This document shows, one piece after another, positions 52,805 through 62,308 of a stretch of DNA of 64,000 nucleotides. A program made the position numbers and the translations under genes. Source of the DNA: Photobacterium profundum (GTDB lineage Bacteria > Pseudomonadota > Gammaproteobacteria > Enterobacterales > Vibrionaceae); NCBI RefSeq assembly GCF_003026285.1, contig NZ_PYOD01000004.1:248001-312000 (forward strand), given 5' to 3'. The notes below the pieces were generated by a model that was given only the letters and a program-made list of their open reading frames with translations, was not told the DNA's origin and did not search any database. Within the stretch, counting starts at the first letter, position 1, and each line of letters begins with the position of its first letter.

Positions 52805-53553
52805 TTACTGTGCTCTAACTGCATCCAAGATCGCGGGGATAGTCTTATGGAAAATACCCTGAACCACTCTTGGCGTTTCAGTCATTGGGTAGCCACCGTT
52901 CATCGCAATAACAGTGTTTGATTCCAAATCAGCGACCATTATCTGTCCATGAATACCAACCATAGCCATAACTTTATAATCACCAACATATAGAATTCGG
53001 AATTGGTTCATGTACCAACCATCAGCAAGTGCGGCTTCTTTACCTAGCGACCATGCCGCTCTTACCTTATCGTTACCTTCGTAGATATTATCAATGAAAG
53101 CTTTTGGTATAACCTGTTCGCCTTTGTAGTTCTTACCTTCATTCAGGATAACCTTACCTACACGCGCTAGGTCTTTCGTTGAGGCATTCAGACCACCAGA
53201 CGCCATTACGCCACCGTTAGCCGAAGCCATCATTTCAGCATCATTCTCTACGCCGATTTTCTGCCAAATCTGAGTCTCTAACAATTCAGGTAAGTATTCA
53301 GTAGTCAGTTTATTCATATCTAACAAGCCATTATCAACTGCGATAGCAGCAAGAATGGAAGTGAATGATTTGGTGACAGACATCATTAAGTGAGTATCAC
53401 CTTCTTTTGTACCGTTCCAGTAGTGCTCATGGACCATTACACCGTTTTTCAGTACAACCATGCTGTGATTTTTATACGGTCACGATCATGGAACTCAGTA
53501 GCTGTAGCGCCAAGTGACATTGTAACTAGACTCGCAATGATTAACTTTTTCAT
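52805..53553 (-). pseudogene. broken class C beta-lactamase-like serine hydrolase
   Basis: A well-placed ATG at 53553 (AAGG 7 bases upstream, 9 bases after the outer-membrane gene) opens a signal peptide MKKLIIASLVTMSLGATAT plus EFHDRDRIKIT, but this frame stops at 53449. The hydrolase body continues in another frame from 53461 (VVLKNGVMVHEHYWNG), including the SxxK nucleophile in MSVTKSFTSILAAIA, ASGGLNASTKDLARVG and GYPMTETPR. Intact relatives have roughly 100 residues between signal and VVLxxG, so both a deletion and a frameshift are likely. A cytoplasmic 218-residue product from 53461 is the alternative, but it would lack export. Confidence 0.65.
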
Positions 53554-53562
53554 AATGATGCC

Positions 53563-54300
53563 TTAGAAGTAGTAAGAAAGACCGATTTCGAATTTGTTGT
53601 CAGTTTCAGCACCGAAATTTTTTAAAGGTCCGCTACCTTCTACTTTCGTGTAGATGTGATTGAAATCAACCCACGTCTTGCCATCACTAGTTAGGGGATG
53701 TCCATAAGATGTTCTAACTTCGAGCTTTGAGCCAACGTTTGTATCCATCCACTGAGGTTGAAGCATGATGTAGTTACCATCTTCGCTTAATGCGATAGAA
53801 CCAAAGATGTTTGCCTGATAACCATCAATGCTCTGCTTCATGCCAGTGCCGCTAGTCTTGTGAGTTATATCACCAGTAACTAAAGCCGCGTTAGGGTAGA
53901 TAGAAACGTTACTCCAAGGTGTAGTAATCTTTGCTATACCACCTAGAGCAACGATATTTGTTTCCATCCCCTTATGCTTCCAACCTTTCATGTAATCAAT
54001 GCTGCCACCGATTTGAGGCATGATAGACGTTTCTACATCGAACACTTGGAAGTAGCGAACACGTGAGTTCTGTGCACCCGTCTTGGTATTAACACCGTGG
54101 TCGATAAGACCCATAAACGAGTTTCCTTCGTTGTACTGACCAGCCACACCAACGATAACCTTCATTGTGTCTTCACTATCAGCAACAACGTTTGCGAAGC
54201 TGTTCACTTGAGTTAAGTCAGATGGATCTGGTGTAAGATCTTCTTCAGCAAAAACATTACCGCAAGTCAGTGCTAGAACAGGTACTAATAAAGCTTTCAT
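53563..54300 (-). CDS. outer-membrane beta-barrel protein
   Basis: 245 residues. Signal peptide MKALLVPVLALTCGNVFA, then alternating polar/aromatic strands (MKVIVGVAGQYNEGNSFMG, RVRYFQVFDVETSIMPQIGGSIDY, TNIVALGGIAKI, NIFGSIALSEDGNYIMLQPQW, KLEVRTSYGHPL) and a C-terminal KFEIGLSYYF with the terminal Phe read by the Bam machinery. Specific family not recognised. GGAG is 6 bases before the ATG. Just upstream is a perfect AGGTTCG-N4-CGAACCT repeat. The serine hydrolase remnant follows in the same operon. Confidence 0.75.
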   Translation of the reverse strand: MKALLVPVLALTCGNVFAEEDLTPDPSDLTQVNSFANVVADSEDTMKVIVGVAGQYNEGNSFMGLIDHGVNTKTGAQNSRVRYFQVFDVETSIMPQIGGSIDYMKGWKHKGMETNIVALGGIAKITTPWSNVSIYPNAALVTGDITHKTSGTGMKQSIDGYQANIFGSIALSEDGNYIMLQPQWMDTNVGSKLEVRTSYGHPLTSDGKTWVDFNHIYTKVEGSGPLKNFGAETDNKFEIGLSYYF

Positions 54301-54314
54301 TTGTCACTCCAAGA

Positions 54315-54338
54315 TAAAGGTTCGCAATCGAACCTTTA
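54315..54338. promoter_or_regulatory. GGTTCG-N4-CGAACC operator, best copy
   Basis: Perfect 10-base arms around CAAT; core AGGTTCG-caat-CGAACCT. It lies 15-38 bases before the outer-membrane protein start, just upstream of or touching its ribosome binding site. Loop size is too small and no T-run follows, so an operator (or a 5' RNA hairpin) is more likely than a terminator. Confidence 0.6.
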
Positions 54339-54401
54339 GGTGTGAAGTTAGCATTTTAACCTGAATGTAGCCATAATGAAGGGGGTGTTGGTTTTATAAT
54401 T

Positions 54402-54421
54402 AAGGTTCGTCATCACACCTT
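54402..54421. promoter_or_regulatory. degenerate copy of the GGTTCG-N4-CGAACC element
   Basis: AAGGTTCG-tcat-CACACCTT: left arm exact, right arm 6 of 8 matches, same 4-base spacing as the copy 87 bases away. Confidence 0.4.
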
Positions 54422-54752
54422 TATTATATTTGATGTTTTTTAAGATTAAACGAACTTACGAGGTCAAGACTCTCACAATGCAGAAATCACTTATTGCGAC
54501 AGCACCTGTATCTGCGTTTAACTCTTGGTTTATATGGTTCTGTTTAAGAGGGGGAATGGTGGTCTCCCTAAAAAGGGAGTTGATGATCAGCGTTAAATGA
54601 GATCGTCAAATCAATTGTAAATTTGACGTAAAAACGTTCACGTTCTCACCCTAAGCTAGCGATCACATTTTTAAAATTTAACACATATTTACAATGACAT
54701 AGACACTGTGTGACCCTATTCTAGCCGAAGTTTATATTACTGTGTCTAAATT

Positions 54753-57700
54753 ATGTCTGTATTAGAAAACCCCTCAGCTCTAACTATCTCTTACAATCCT
54801 AAAAATGTTGAATCACTACGCCAAGGTTTGCAGTATTATCGGAAGCTTATTCAGCAAGAAGATGCGTTCTGCGACTTTCATTGCCGCATCACTTTTGCCC
54901 TAGAAGAGAATAGTGATGACAGCATTGCTGACTTGCTTGAAGGCTCTGTCGCTAAAACCATTTTTACCTTCTGTGGTAGAGATGTTGAAAAGCTCTCTTC
55001 TGAACAAAAGCTCAATGATCGCTGTGTGGATCCAGAAACGGCATTCTTCATGCGTGCTTTATTGCATCCAGAGTTAGAAGCTGAACTCGAACAGACAGCA
55101 ATTACGCTGAATACCGTTTCTCGCCGCGTCAATAATTCATCAGAGATGTGGATTTCTGATACCGAAGTATTGGGCTTAAACCTAATGTTTATGTTGGCGT
55201 TAAAGTACCCTCAATACACGTATCTTTTAGCCAGCTACATTGTGCCTTACTGGGATACGGAACATGCACCATTCGGTGAAGAGGTTCTTGCTATCGTGGT
55301 CAGCCATCACGGCTACAGCCACGACATGCTTAAAGCATTCTGCTACTGCGACAACCATATGGCGCGCGCCAAGATGTTCACGTTAGCAGCCACCTCATAC
55401 GGTGAACAAAACGGTGCGATGGGGCAGAAGCAATCACAGTCTTTACTTGAAATTTTCCGTAACCAACCAGAAGAATTTGCCACGTTCAAGCAAGTGCTCA
55501 AGGAGCGCTTTGCTGCGGTAGGTTATCTGCAATATACCGATGACCCGCGTCACTACAACGAAGATCCTATACGCAGCATCGTTTTATCTCTTGTCGAAAC
55601 CGATAGCGGTACAGAGTGCTACGATTTAGATGACAAGGGTGAGGCAATGAGCAAAGCGATGTTCATTGATGGCCTAGCCGATGACGCAGCCGCTGATCTG
55701 AAAATCGAAATTGAAGGCTATTTAGGTCGTCCGATTGTTGAAAATAAAGAGGAAGAAGAGGACGAATACAGCGATATTTATTACATCTATGGCACTGGCA
55801 TTGAACAGTGGAAAGCATTCGTATGGGAAGAGTTCGACAACGGCCGACAAGTTTGGGATTACGTCATCACCGGTGAGAACCCTGATATTCTCGACCAAAT
55901 TGATCCATGTGATACTTCCGCTCTGATGAAAGCTGGCAATTACAAACTGGCGGAAAAAATCGACTATTTCGTTGGTCACTATGAATCCTTCCACAGTGAA
56001 CTTGAACGTATTATTTATGACTTAATCGCAGACTGGACATTTAATGGCGACGATGATGAAGAGCCAAATGAAGCGGAAGAGCGCGTTAAGCTTTTCCGCA
56101 TGTTGGATGTCATCTACTGCTGGAACGACAAACAAGGTTTTGATCCAAACTTCATAGACAAAATGGTTAACGAATACGAATTCTTTAGCGATAAAGAGTT
56201 CATGACGCGCTATAACGGCGACTGGAAAGCGCTGTTTTTCCACTGCGTAGAATCATTCTCGGGTTACAGCAGCAATGTCGAGCAAAGCGAAGCGACAACG
56301 TTATACCAAATATCACTTGAACATCGTGATGAAGTAAAAACAATCATTGAAAATGGTGACTTCCCTCAAAAGTACCCAGAATTCCCGCAAGAGCAACCGC
56401 GAGAAACCATTCTCGGCCTGTGTGCCTCCATTGCGCACTTTGACCAGCTAAACGGCACTAAAGACACACTCAATCAATACGTATTGAGTGTTCTAAATGA
56501 ACACCTAGTAGCCGCGATTTATGACGCAATCGCCCAAACCAGTGAATTTGTCTGTGCGCCAAAAGTACCAGAATGGCAATATGAAGAACCAGAGGCAACA
56601 GTTCTTAACCAAATCAAACAAGATTGGCAGGTGGTCGAGCAATACTTCAATGGTGAACATGACGATACTGAAGCTGCACTGGTGAATTTTGAGAAGCATC
56701 ATCGACGTAGTGATAAAGACACAGAGCTATTTCGCGTTCAACCGCGCTACTGCTACTTACGCGATTACGATAACAAAGCGCAAAAGCTGCTACTTGCGGC
56801 ACAGGTATTATCAAAACATGCTGAGTCGCCAATTCAGAAATTTTCTGAACGATTTGTCGAGCTTTGGCTACGTCTTGCACCGACCAAAACCTGTCGAATG
56901 CTGGCTTATTTCTACAACATCTCTCGCTTTGGCAATGCAGACGCAGACGAATGTCACCAACAAAACCAAAAGCTAGTCAATCAGATGGTTGGCATTACCG
57001 ATGTTGGTGCCACTGCCTATGTGGTTGAAAACCTAATTAGCGAAGTTCCAAGCGGTGCTGACTATCAAGTGGTATTTGCCCTCTTGTTTAAGCAGTACCA
57101 AGACGAAATGGCCTTGCCAGAAAAACAGCGTGTGTTGCATCAAGCATTGAAAGTGATCTTGCAACGTTACACCCAGATCTTCATGGCGCAGCTGCATAAG
57201 TTCAACCCAGAACTTGCGCCAGAGTACTTTGAAAACACACTGATCAACATTATTCCTCTTCGCGTGAGACAGCGTATCGAAGATACCATTCATGATGATC
57301 GTGAGTTGAGTGATGAAGAGAAGCACGATATTGAGGTTGCTCGTCAGTATGTGCTGCTCAAAACAACGGCCACCAAAGAGCAAGTTGACCAATTAATCAA
57401 AATCATGGGAAGCCGATACATCGAAGATTTCTGCACACCATGGGGTGAAGCAGAAGTCGGCTTCTTATTCTGGTACGCAGCAGATGTTCTAAAAGACAAC
57501 CTGTTGCAAATCTATATTCATCACTCAGAGATGGATATTTCGGATCTTCATGATGATCGTGACACCACGCAACAACGTTGGCTCTGTGAACGCGCTTATG
57601 CCCTAGGAATGAGCAAGATTAAACTGTTTGAGTTTATCGTTGAAGAAAATTGGACAGACTGCTTAGATATATTTTCAGACCAACTTGAGCTTGCGCCTCT

Positions 57701-58913
57701 TACTAAAGAATTAAGCACTGAAGACCTCCATGCCTTACTGATTGAGCTGGCGAAATTAGGCAATTATGAACCATTCATTGCAACCTTCACCAGCCATAGT
57801 TCTCGCCGTATTCGCGACCTTATTGTAGAGATTAATGCAGGGCGTTACAGCAAAAAAGACTCGGATTCAATCGAGGTTGTTGAGTTTGGTATTTTTGCTG
57901 AAGGTGGTACTCCAGAGCAGATAGAAGCAGCCAAGCAAGAGCAAACCGAAGAGGAAGAGGATTTCGTATCTATTCACTCGCTAGAACATCGCAAAGAAAC
58001 GTTACTGATCGAAGCGGAAGTGGGTCGTACGTTTGGGATGAGGATCGGTTACTTCAGCGATGACCGTCCAGAGGAAGAATTCCCAGAGACTATGGTTCTA
58101 AAAGTTCGCGTTCATCACCCATACATTCATTCCCATGACGGTTATCTATCAGAGTGGGATATTGAGCTAAGTCTAGATTGTAGAAGCTATGTAGGTTGGA
58201 CGTTCTCGCACAAGAGCTTGTGTGTACCTGGCATCTACCGCATTGATATCGTCGATGGTGAAAACAATATCATTGAAAGTAAGACTTTCCACGTGGTTGA
58301 GAAGCGGCCTATTCTGACCGATGATTTGGTTGAGCGTTACCAAAATGATTCACTCACTCAGCAACATATGGGTAGCATTAACATTCACGATAATGCATTA
58401 AACATTATTGATGTTAAAGACCCTTGCGACACGTTAAACCTAGGCCATCGACTATCGAACAATTTGGTCAATATTTATAGCTACAGCGAAAACAATCAAT
58501 TGGCATTCTGCGAGTTACGGTTGAGCGAAAAAACATCTAAATATTGGTACGTTGCGCCAAACCAGTTAAGACCGTTTATTGAAAAGCGCGTTAAGGGTAA
58601 ACAGCTGTTACTCGGTTCATCAAGCGCTATCAGTTGTGCGTTAGCAAACCTAAGCCAGTGGCAAAGTGAATTGGGGGCTAAGTCGCCAATCAAATTATTC
58701 CAGCCAGACCAAGCTCAAGCGGATAGTGTATCAGCCATACACTTACAGCGATTAGGCTTTCGCCTATTATTTGGTTACAGCAATGAGGGTGAACTTTGCC
58801 GTATCTTAGTGGCCCCGCAAAAAGTCGGATTATTACGCCGTCTGCTACTACGCATGATGGCCAAAGTTGCACGCAAGACTATTGAAGATAAAGGTGCACC
58901 TAAGACACTTTAA
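54753..58913 (+). CDS. very large acidic protein of unknown function with a DUF3859-like domain
   Basis: 1386 residues, no signal peptide or clear membrane segment. Residues 1-1030 are mostly helical and acidic without recognised motifs (Glu/Asp-rich stretches such as ENKEEEEDEYSDIYY; possible helical-repeat scaffold). Residues about 1040-1180 (EVVEFGIFAEGGTPE, LIEAEVGRTFGMRIGYFS, then VPGIYRIDIVDGENNIIESKTFHVVE) resemble a DUF3859 beta-sandwich. The C-terminal 200 residues end in a basic tail (LLRRLLLRMMAKVARK). No ribosome binding site is obvious before the ATG. It is a single gene with its own terminator. Codon use looks like the host's. Confidence 0.75.
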   Translation: MSVLENPSALTISYNPKNVESLRQGLQYYRKLIQQEDAFCDFHCRITFALEENSDDSIADLLEGSVAKTIFTFCGRDVEKLSSEQKLNDRCVDPETAFFMRALLHPELEAELEQTAITLNTVSRRVNNSSEMWISDTEVLGLNLMFMLALKYPQYTYLLASYIVPYWDTEHAPFGEEVLAIVVSHHGYSHDMLKAFCYCDNHMARAKMFTLAATSYGEQNGAMGQKQSQSLLEIFRNQPEEFATFKQVLKERFAAVGYLQYTDDPRHYNEDPIRSIVLSLVETDSGTECYDLDDKGEAMSKAMFIDGLADDAAADLKIEIEGYLGRPIVENKEEEEDEYSDIYYIYGTGIEQWKAFVWEEFDNGRQVWDYVITGENPDILDQIDPCDTSALMKAGNYKLAEKIDYFVGHYESFHSELERIIYDLIADWTFNGDDDEEPNEAEERVKLFRMLDVIYCWNDKQGFDPNFIDKMVNEYEFFSDKEFMTRYNGDWKALFFHCVESFSGYSSNVEQSEATTLYQISLEHRDEVKTIIENGDFPQKYPEFPQEQPRETILGLCASIAHFDQLNGTKDTLNQYVLSVLNEHLVAAIYDAIAQTSEFVCAPKVPEWQYEEPEATVLNQIKQDWQVVEQYFNGEHDDTEAALVNFEKHHRRSDKDTELFRVQPRYCYLRDYDNKAQKLLLAAQVLSKHAESPIQKFSERFVELWLRLAPTKTCRMLAYFYNISRFGNADADECHQQNQKLVNQMVGITDVGATAYVVENLISEVPSGADYQVVFALLFKQYQDEMALPEKQRVLHQALKVILQRYTQIFMAQLHKFNPELAPEYFENTLINIIPLRVRQRIEDTIHDDRELSDEEKHDIEVARQYVLLKTTATKEQVDQLIKIMGSRYIEDFCTPWGEAEVGFLFWYAADVLKDNLLQIYIHHSEMDISDLHDDRDTTQQRWLCERAYALGMSKIKLFEFIVEENWTDCLDIFSDQLELAPLTKELSTEDLHALLIELAKLGNYEPFIATFTSHSSRRIRDLIVEINAGRYSKKDSDSIEVVEFGIFAEGGTPEQIEAAKQEQTEEEEDFVSIHSLEHRKETLLIEAEVGRTFGMRIGYFSDDRPEEEFPETMVLKVRVHHPYIHSHDGYLSEWDIELSLDCRSYVGWTFSHKSLCVPGIYRIDIVDGENNIIESKTFHVVEKRPILTDDLVERYQNDSLTQQHMGSINIHDNALNIIDVKDPCDTLNLGHRLSNNLVNIYSYSENNQLAFCELRLSEKTSKYWYVAPNQLRPFIEKRVKGKQLLLGSSSAISCALANLSQWQSELGAKSPIKLFQPDQAQADSVSAIHLQRLGFRLLFGYSNEGELCRILVAPQKVGLLRRLLLRMMAKVARKTIEDKGAPKTL

Positions 58914-58981
58914 GCACTGCTTTCACGGAGTCTATGAGTGATTTGAGTCGTTCAGAAGGTAAGGTGTAGTTTGAATTGAAA

Positions 58982-59010
58982 AAAAGAGGCCACGTTTTTG
59001 GCCTCTTTTC
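58982..59010. terminator. bidirectional terminator after the 1386-residue gene
   Basis: AAAAGAGGCC / GGCCTCTTTT with an 8-base loop; T-run on the plus strand and A-run on the other side, so it can end both converging transcripts. Confidence 0.85.
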
Positions 59011-59051
59011 ATTTAGTTAACGGTATGTGGTCAATTCGTGGTGAGATAAGG

Positions 59052-59264
59052 TTATTCAATCACGTTAAAGTAGTTATCAACCTTACCCATTCTCTCTCTT
59101 ACTTCTTCTTGGCTTGGTTTGACCTTTTCAGTGTGTTCAATACGGCAGTTCTGAATATATTGCTTCTGTGCAATACCATCAGAGTTACCACCAAGGCACA
59201 TCATAATAATGATAAATCCACACATAGCCGTAATGCTAACGAACAACTGAAACCCTTTATACAT
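59052..59264 (-). CDS. small membrane-anchored protein, function unknown
   Basis: 70 residues: a short start MYKG, one hydrophobic helix (FQLFVSITAMCGFIIIMMCLGG) and a charged C-terminus (QNCRIEHTEKVKPSQEEVRERMGKVDNYF). Probably an N-in single-span protein, or a lipoprotein-like signal with Cys at the end of the helix. It is 43 bases after the DUF2511-like gene on the same strand, which supports expression as the last gene of that operon. The ribosome binding site is weak. Confidence 0.45.
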   Translation of the reverse strand: MYKGFQLFVSITAMCGFIIIMMCLGGNSDGIAQKQYIQNCRIEHTEKVKPSQEEVRERMGKVDNYFNVIE

Positions 59265-59307
59265 GCTGCGCCATTATTGAAGGCCTCATTCCGGTTCATT
59301 AATCTAT

Positions 59308-59996
<689 letters not shown>

Positions 59997-60001
59997 GGTG
60001 G

Positions 60002-60421
60002 TTACCCCTTGTACATGTTGGACATAGCTTTAATCGTTCGCTTCATTTCTTCATGGAACACTCTTTCTGGAATAGCTTTGCACTTTAAAAATACGCTGTT
60101 GTACATCATCTTTATCTGCGCTTCATCTTCCATCAGGATAATTGCCTTTCCGACGGCAGATTCGCCATCGTTGAGGTAAATCTCGCCTACAGCCTTTGTG
60201 CTAGATTTCAGCATCATCATAAAAACAGGTTTTCTATTACCGCTAGCCTCGGCAGCTTCATAAGCAGCATTGAATGCCGCGCAAGTGTAAGTAGGTAGGT
60301 TTTCTATATATTTTTTCCTATCGTTATCTTTAATAGGAGACGCATTAGCGAGACCCGACACAACCAAGGCCACTGTCGCTACAACTATTTTTTTAACATT
60401 TGAATTATTCATAATTAACAT
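60002..60421 (-). CDS. small exported protein of unknown function
   Basis: About 136-139 residues. Signal peptide NVKKIVVATVALVVSGLANA, mature part with two Cys (TYTCAAFNAAYEAAEASG, VFLKCKAIPERVF), helical and alkaline. No family recognised. Start is 60421 or the ATG at 60412. First gene of a four-gene minus-strand operon with very short gaps or overlaps (5 bases to the next gene). A GTTCC-N4-CGAAC repeat abuts the start codon. Confidence 0.65.
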   Translation of the reverse strand: MLIMNNSNVKKIVVATVALVVSGLANASPIKDNDRKKYIENLPTYTCAAFNAAYEAAEASGNRKPVFMMMLKSSTKAVGEIYLNDGESAVGKAIILMEDEAQIKMMYNSVFLKCKAIPERVFHEEMKRTIKAMSNMYKG

Positions 60422-60422
60422 T

Positions 60423-60436
60423 GTTCCAAATCGAAC
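60423..60436. promoter_or_regulatory. GTTCC-N4-CGAAC operator copy
   Basis: GTTCC-aaat-CGAAC, one mismatch to the inverted repeat, directly before the start codon of the small exported-protein operon. Confidence 0.45.
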
Positions 60437-60492
60437 ATTTATGGGTAGCAGCGCTAGTCATTCCCTGTTGGTCTGCATTTTATGAATAATAC

Positions 60493-60506
60493 GTTCGTAG
60501 TCGAAC
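60493..60506. promoter_or_regulatory. GTTCG-N4-CGAAC operator copy
   Basis: GTTCG-tagt-CGAAC, perfect 5-base arms, about 75 bases upstream of the same operon. Confidence 0.5.
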
Positions 60507-60762
60507 CATTTCAAGTATAAGGTGGGTGGTGTAAAGAATTATTAGTTATTTCATCTATTATACAGGTGTTTATATTAGAATTTTCTTGCTGTTGGTAATT
60601 GTTCGCCATGAAATCATTTGCTAATGGTGGAAGGGTTGTAGGGAGGAGTTTAGAAGCGAGAAAGATAGAGGCTGGGTTGAATGAGGTAGTAGGCTCTAGG
60701 TTAAACCCGTTGATTTAGGATGGAGGGCTGCACGTTAAAAGGTTTATAGGGAATGGGTTAAA

Positions 60763-60780
60763 TGGTTGGATATCGAACCA
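60763..60780. promoter_or_regulatory. GGTTGG-N4-CGAACC operator copy
   Basis: TGGTTGG-atat-CGAACCA: seven-base arms with a single mismatch and the same 4-base spacing, just upstream of the candidate sRNA. Confidence 0.45.
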
Positions 60781-60849
60781 TTGTTATTATAGACTGTTCT
60801 TAGTCAATCCTTGAACTGGTTGGCTGTTACAATTCTTGTAAATTTCATT

Positions 60850-60968
60850 ATTCACTTTGCTTGCGTAGGGACTGCCAACTTCCCTATTTAAACAACATTT
60901 AAGGTGTCATTTCTGCCTTTATTTATATTTTTCTTTAAATTGCCTGTATTTATACAGGCTTTTTTTTG
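60850..60968 (+). ncRNA. candidate small RNA
   Basis: A stem TAGGGA / TCCCTA (60866-60886) is followed by a T/A-rich single-stranded stretch (60887-60941) and a GC stem with a run of eight T. No coding frame precedes the terminator on this strand. This is the layout of an Hfq-type regulatory RNA. The 5' end is a guess, because no clear promoter was found. Confidence 0.35.
60942..60968 (+). terminator. strong orphan rho-independent terminator
   Basis: GCCTGTA / TACAGGC stem, short loop, then eight consecutive T. It has no upstream gene on the plus strand. Confidence 0.8.
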
Positions 60969-61004
60969 TTTGTTATTTTTCGCTGAATGAATACTGAATG
61001 GGAT

Positions 61005-61020
61005 GGTATCACTTCGAACC
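61005..61020. promoter_or_regulatory. half-conserved operator copy
   Basis: GGTATC-actt-CGAACC: right arm exact, left arm only GGT conserved, spacing kept. The CGAACC also faces a GGTTTG 4 bases further on. Confidence 0.3.
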
Positions 61021-61061
61021 TATTGGTTTGTTACTCTTGAGTAATGACTGGAGGTTATATA

Positions 61062-61077
61062 TATTCGACGTCGAACC
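61062..61077. promoter_or_regulatory. TTCG-N4-CGAACC operator copy before the porin-like gene
   Basis: Contains the perfect 12-base palindrome TTCG-ACGT-CGAA; 37 bases before the porin-like start. Confidence 0.5.
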
Positions 61078-61113
61078 ATATGTGGTCATTCATAAACAAT
61101 TAGGCTTAAGACA

Positions 61114-61962
61114 ATGAAAAAGACATTATCAATTGCTGTAGCAGCATTACTATCTTCAACAGCTTTCGCTGGCACATTCGCTGAAGTATCTCAGGCAACT
61201 GACAACGAAACTGCGGTTAAGGTAGGTCATAGTCTTGAGAATGGAATCTCTTTTGACATCGAAGGCGTATACAGCAACAACGGCTTCAGCGATGTTCTAG
61301 GCAACAAAAAATCGAATGGTTATAAAGAAACAACACTTGGTGCTGCATGGAAAGTAGAACTAACTGATAACGTATGGGTACAGCCTCAGATTGGTTATAC
61401 AATGCCAAGCGGCAACTTTTCTGCGACAGCAACTAGCGGTGCAGAGCCAAGCCCATTCGAATCTACTGAATACCGTGCTTCTGGTGATAAAGGCAACACA
61501 CTTAAGATTGGTCTTAAAGGTGGATACGACTTTGACAATGGCATGTACGTTGCGGGTCGTTATCGTTACGACATGCGCGAAGACAATCTAAAAATTTCCG
61601 CTGAATCAGGCGCTAAGACTGACAATGTTGATATTGAAGGATCAGCAAATGTTCACCGCACAGATTTAACGTTCGGTTATAAAATGGAAGTTGTTGATCT
61701 GTCTATGAACTGGATTCACAAAGACGGCGAAGATAAGATTGACTTAAAAAATGCCACTAAGCACAAGAGCCGAGCTAAGTCTACTCGTTTAGACAAAGTT
61801 GAAGCATCAGCAGATGAATTCGAATTTAAAGCGACTCTTCTAACTGCAGACAACCTGAAGCCTTACGTTCAGTACACAGTGAAGAATGACATTAACGTTA
61901 AAGGCGGTAAGAACTTCGCTAAAGACAACGTATTTAAACTAGGTGTTAATTACTCTTTCTAA
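61114..61962 (+). CDS. outer-membrane beta-barrel (porin-like) protein
   Basis: 282 residues. Signal peptide MKKTLSIAVAALLSSTAFA, then alternating barrel strands (TAVKVGHSLENGISFDIEGVYS, TTLGAAWKVELTDNVWVQPQIGYT, LKIGLKGGYDFDNGMYVAGRYRYDM, HRTDLTFGYKMEVVDLSMNWIHK, EFKATLLTADNLKPYVQYTV) and the C-terminal VFKLGVNYSF with terminal Phe. The strand pattern recalls KdgM-type oligosaccharide channels, but the specific family is not certain. It is followed by a strong terminator and preceded by several GGTTCG-N4-CGAACC copies. Confidence 0.8.
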   Translation: MKKTLSIAVAALLSSTAFAGTFAEVSQATDNETAVKVGHSLENGISFDIEGVYSNNGFSDVLGNKKSNGYKETTLGAAWKVELTDNVWVQPQIGYTMPSGNFSATATSGAEPSPFESTEYRASGDKGNTLKIGLKGGYDFDNGMYVAGRYRYDMREDNLKISAESGAKTDNVDIEGSANVHRTDLTFGYKMEVVDLSMNWIHKDGEDKIDLKNATKHKSRAKSTRLDKVEASADEFEFKATLLTADNLKPYVQYTVKNDINVKGGKNFAKDNVFKLGVNYSF

Positions 61963-61978
61963 TGTAGTCACCAGATTT

Positions 61979-62006
61979 AGCCCAGCCTTTTGGTTGGGCT
62001 TTTTTG
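61979..62006 (+). terminator. terminator of the porin-like gene
   Basis: AGCCCAGCC pairs with GGTTGGGCT (one G-U), TTTT loop, then a run of six T including the stem end. Confidence 0.88.
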
Positions 62007-62308
62007 CTTGTTAATTAATCGGTTATCATTAGTCACGACATAAAACGTTGTTTTTAAAAGGCATCATCATAAAGTTGACAGTTATAAATAATGGGAAACG
62101 TAATGCTGATGGATGTAGCTACTCTCTAATAACGAAATTTTCAGCCTTTAAAGCGGGGCTAACCATTGAATACTCTCTATATTTGGTAGTCAATTTAGCG
62201 GCTTGTTTTACTTGTCTGATTTTTGGACGTTATATATATCTCGCAAAATCTACAGATTCGTTTACTATGCGCCACCGAAAATATTTCTGCTAAAACGATT
62301 AGGCTAAT
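62007..62308. other. intergenic region before the methyltransferase gene
   Basis: About 300 bases. The frame 62048-62293 begins with a rare start, has no ribosome binding site and an atypical composition, so it is not called. No promoter or repeat stands out. Confidence 0.5.

Larger units (their letters stand above)
54301..54752. other. 450-base divergent intergenic region
   Basis: Between the outer-membrane gene and the 1386-residue gene. Contains two operator-like repeats (54315-54338 and 54402-54421). The rest (54440-54752) is ordinary AT-rich DNA; the region before the large gene has no clear ribosome binding site. Confidence 0.5.
60422..61113. promoter_or_regulatory. 690-base divergent control region with repeated operator and candidate sRNA
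   Basis: Lies between the small exported-protein operon and the porin-like gene. It contains five copies of the GGTTCG-N4-CGAACC element, a purine-rich stretch (about 60630-60705), and two stem-loops ending in a strong plus-strand terminator (60942-60968) with no gene upstream of it. Confidence 0.55.

Noticed and set aside
54753..58913. Giant protein as a toxin or phage-defence ATPase
   Set aside because: No Walker motifs, nuclease motifs, signal peptide or immunity-like neighbour could be identified.
60608..60718. 36-residue frame in the operator region
   Set aside because: No ribosome binding site and a Gly/Arg-rich composition caused by a purine-rich stretch.
62048..62293. 81-residue frame before the methyltransferase gene
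   Set aside because: Rare start codon, no ribosome binding site, no family resemblance.
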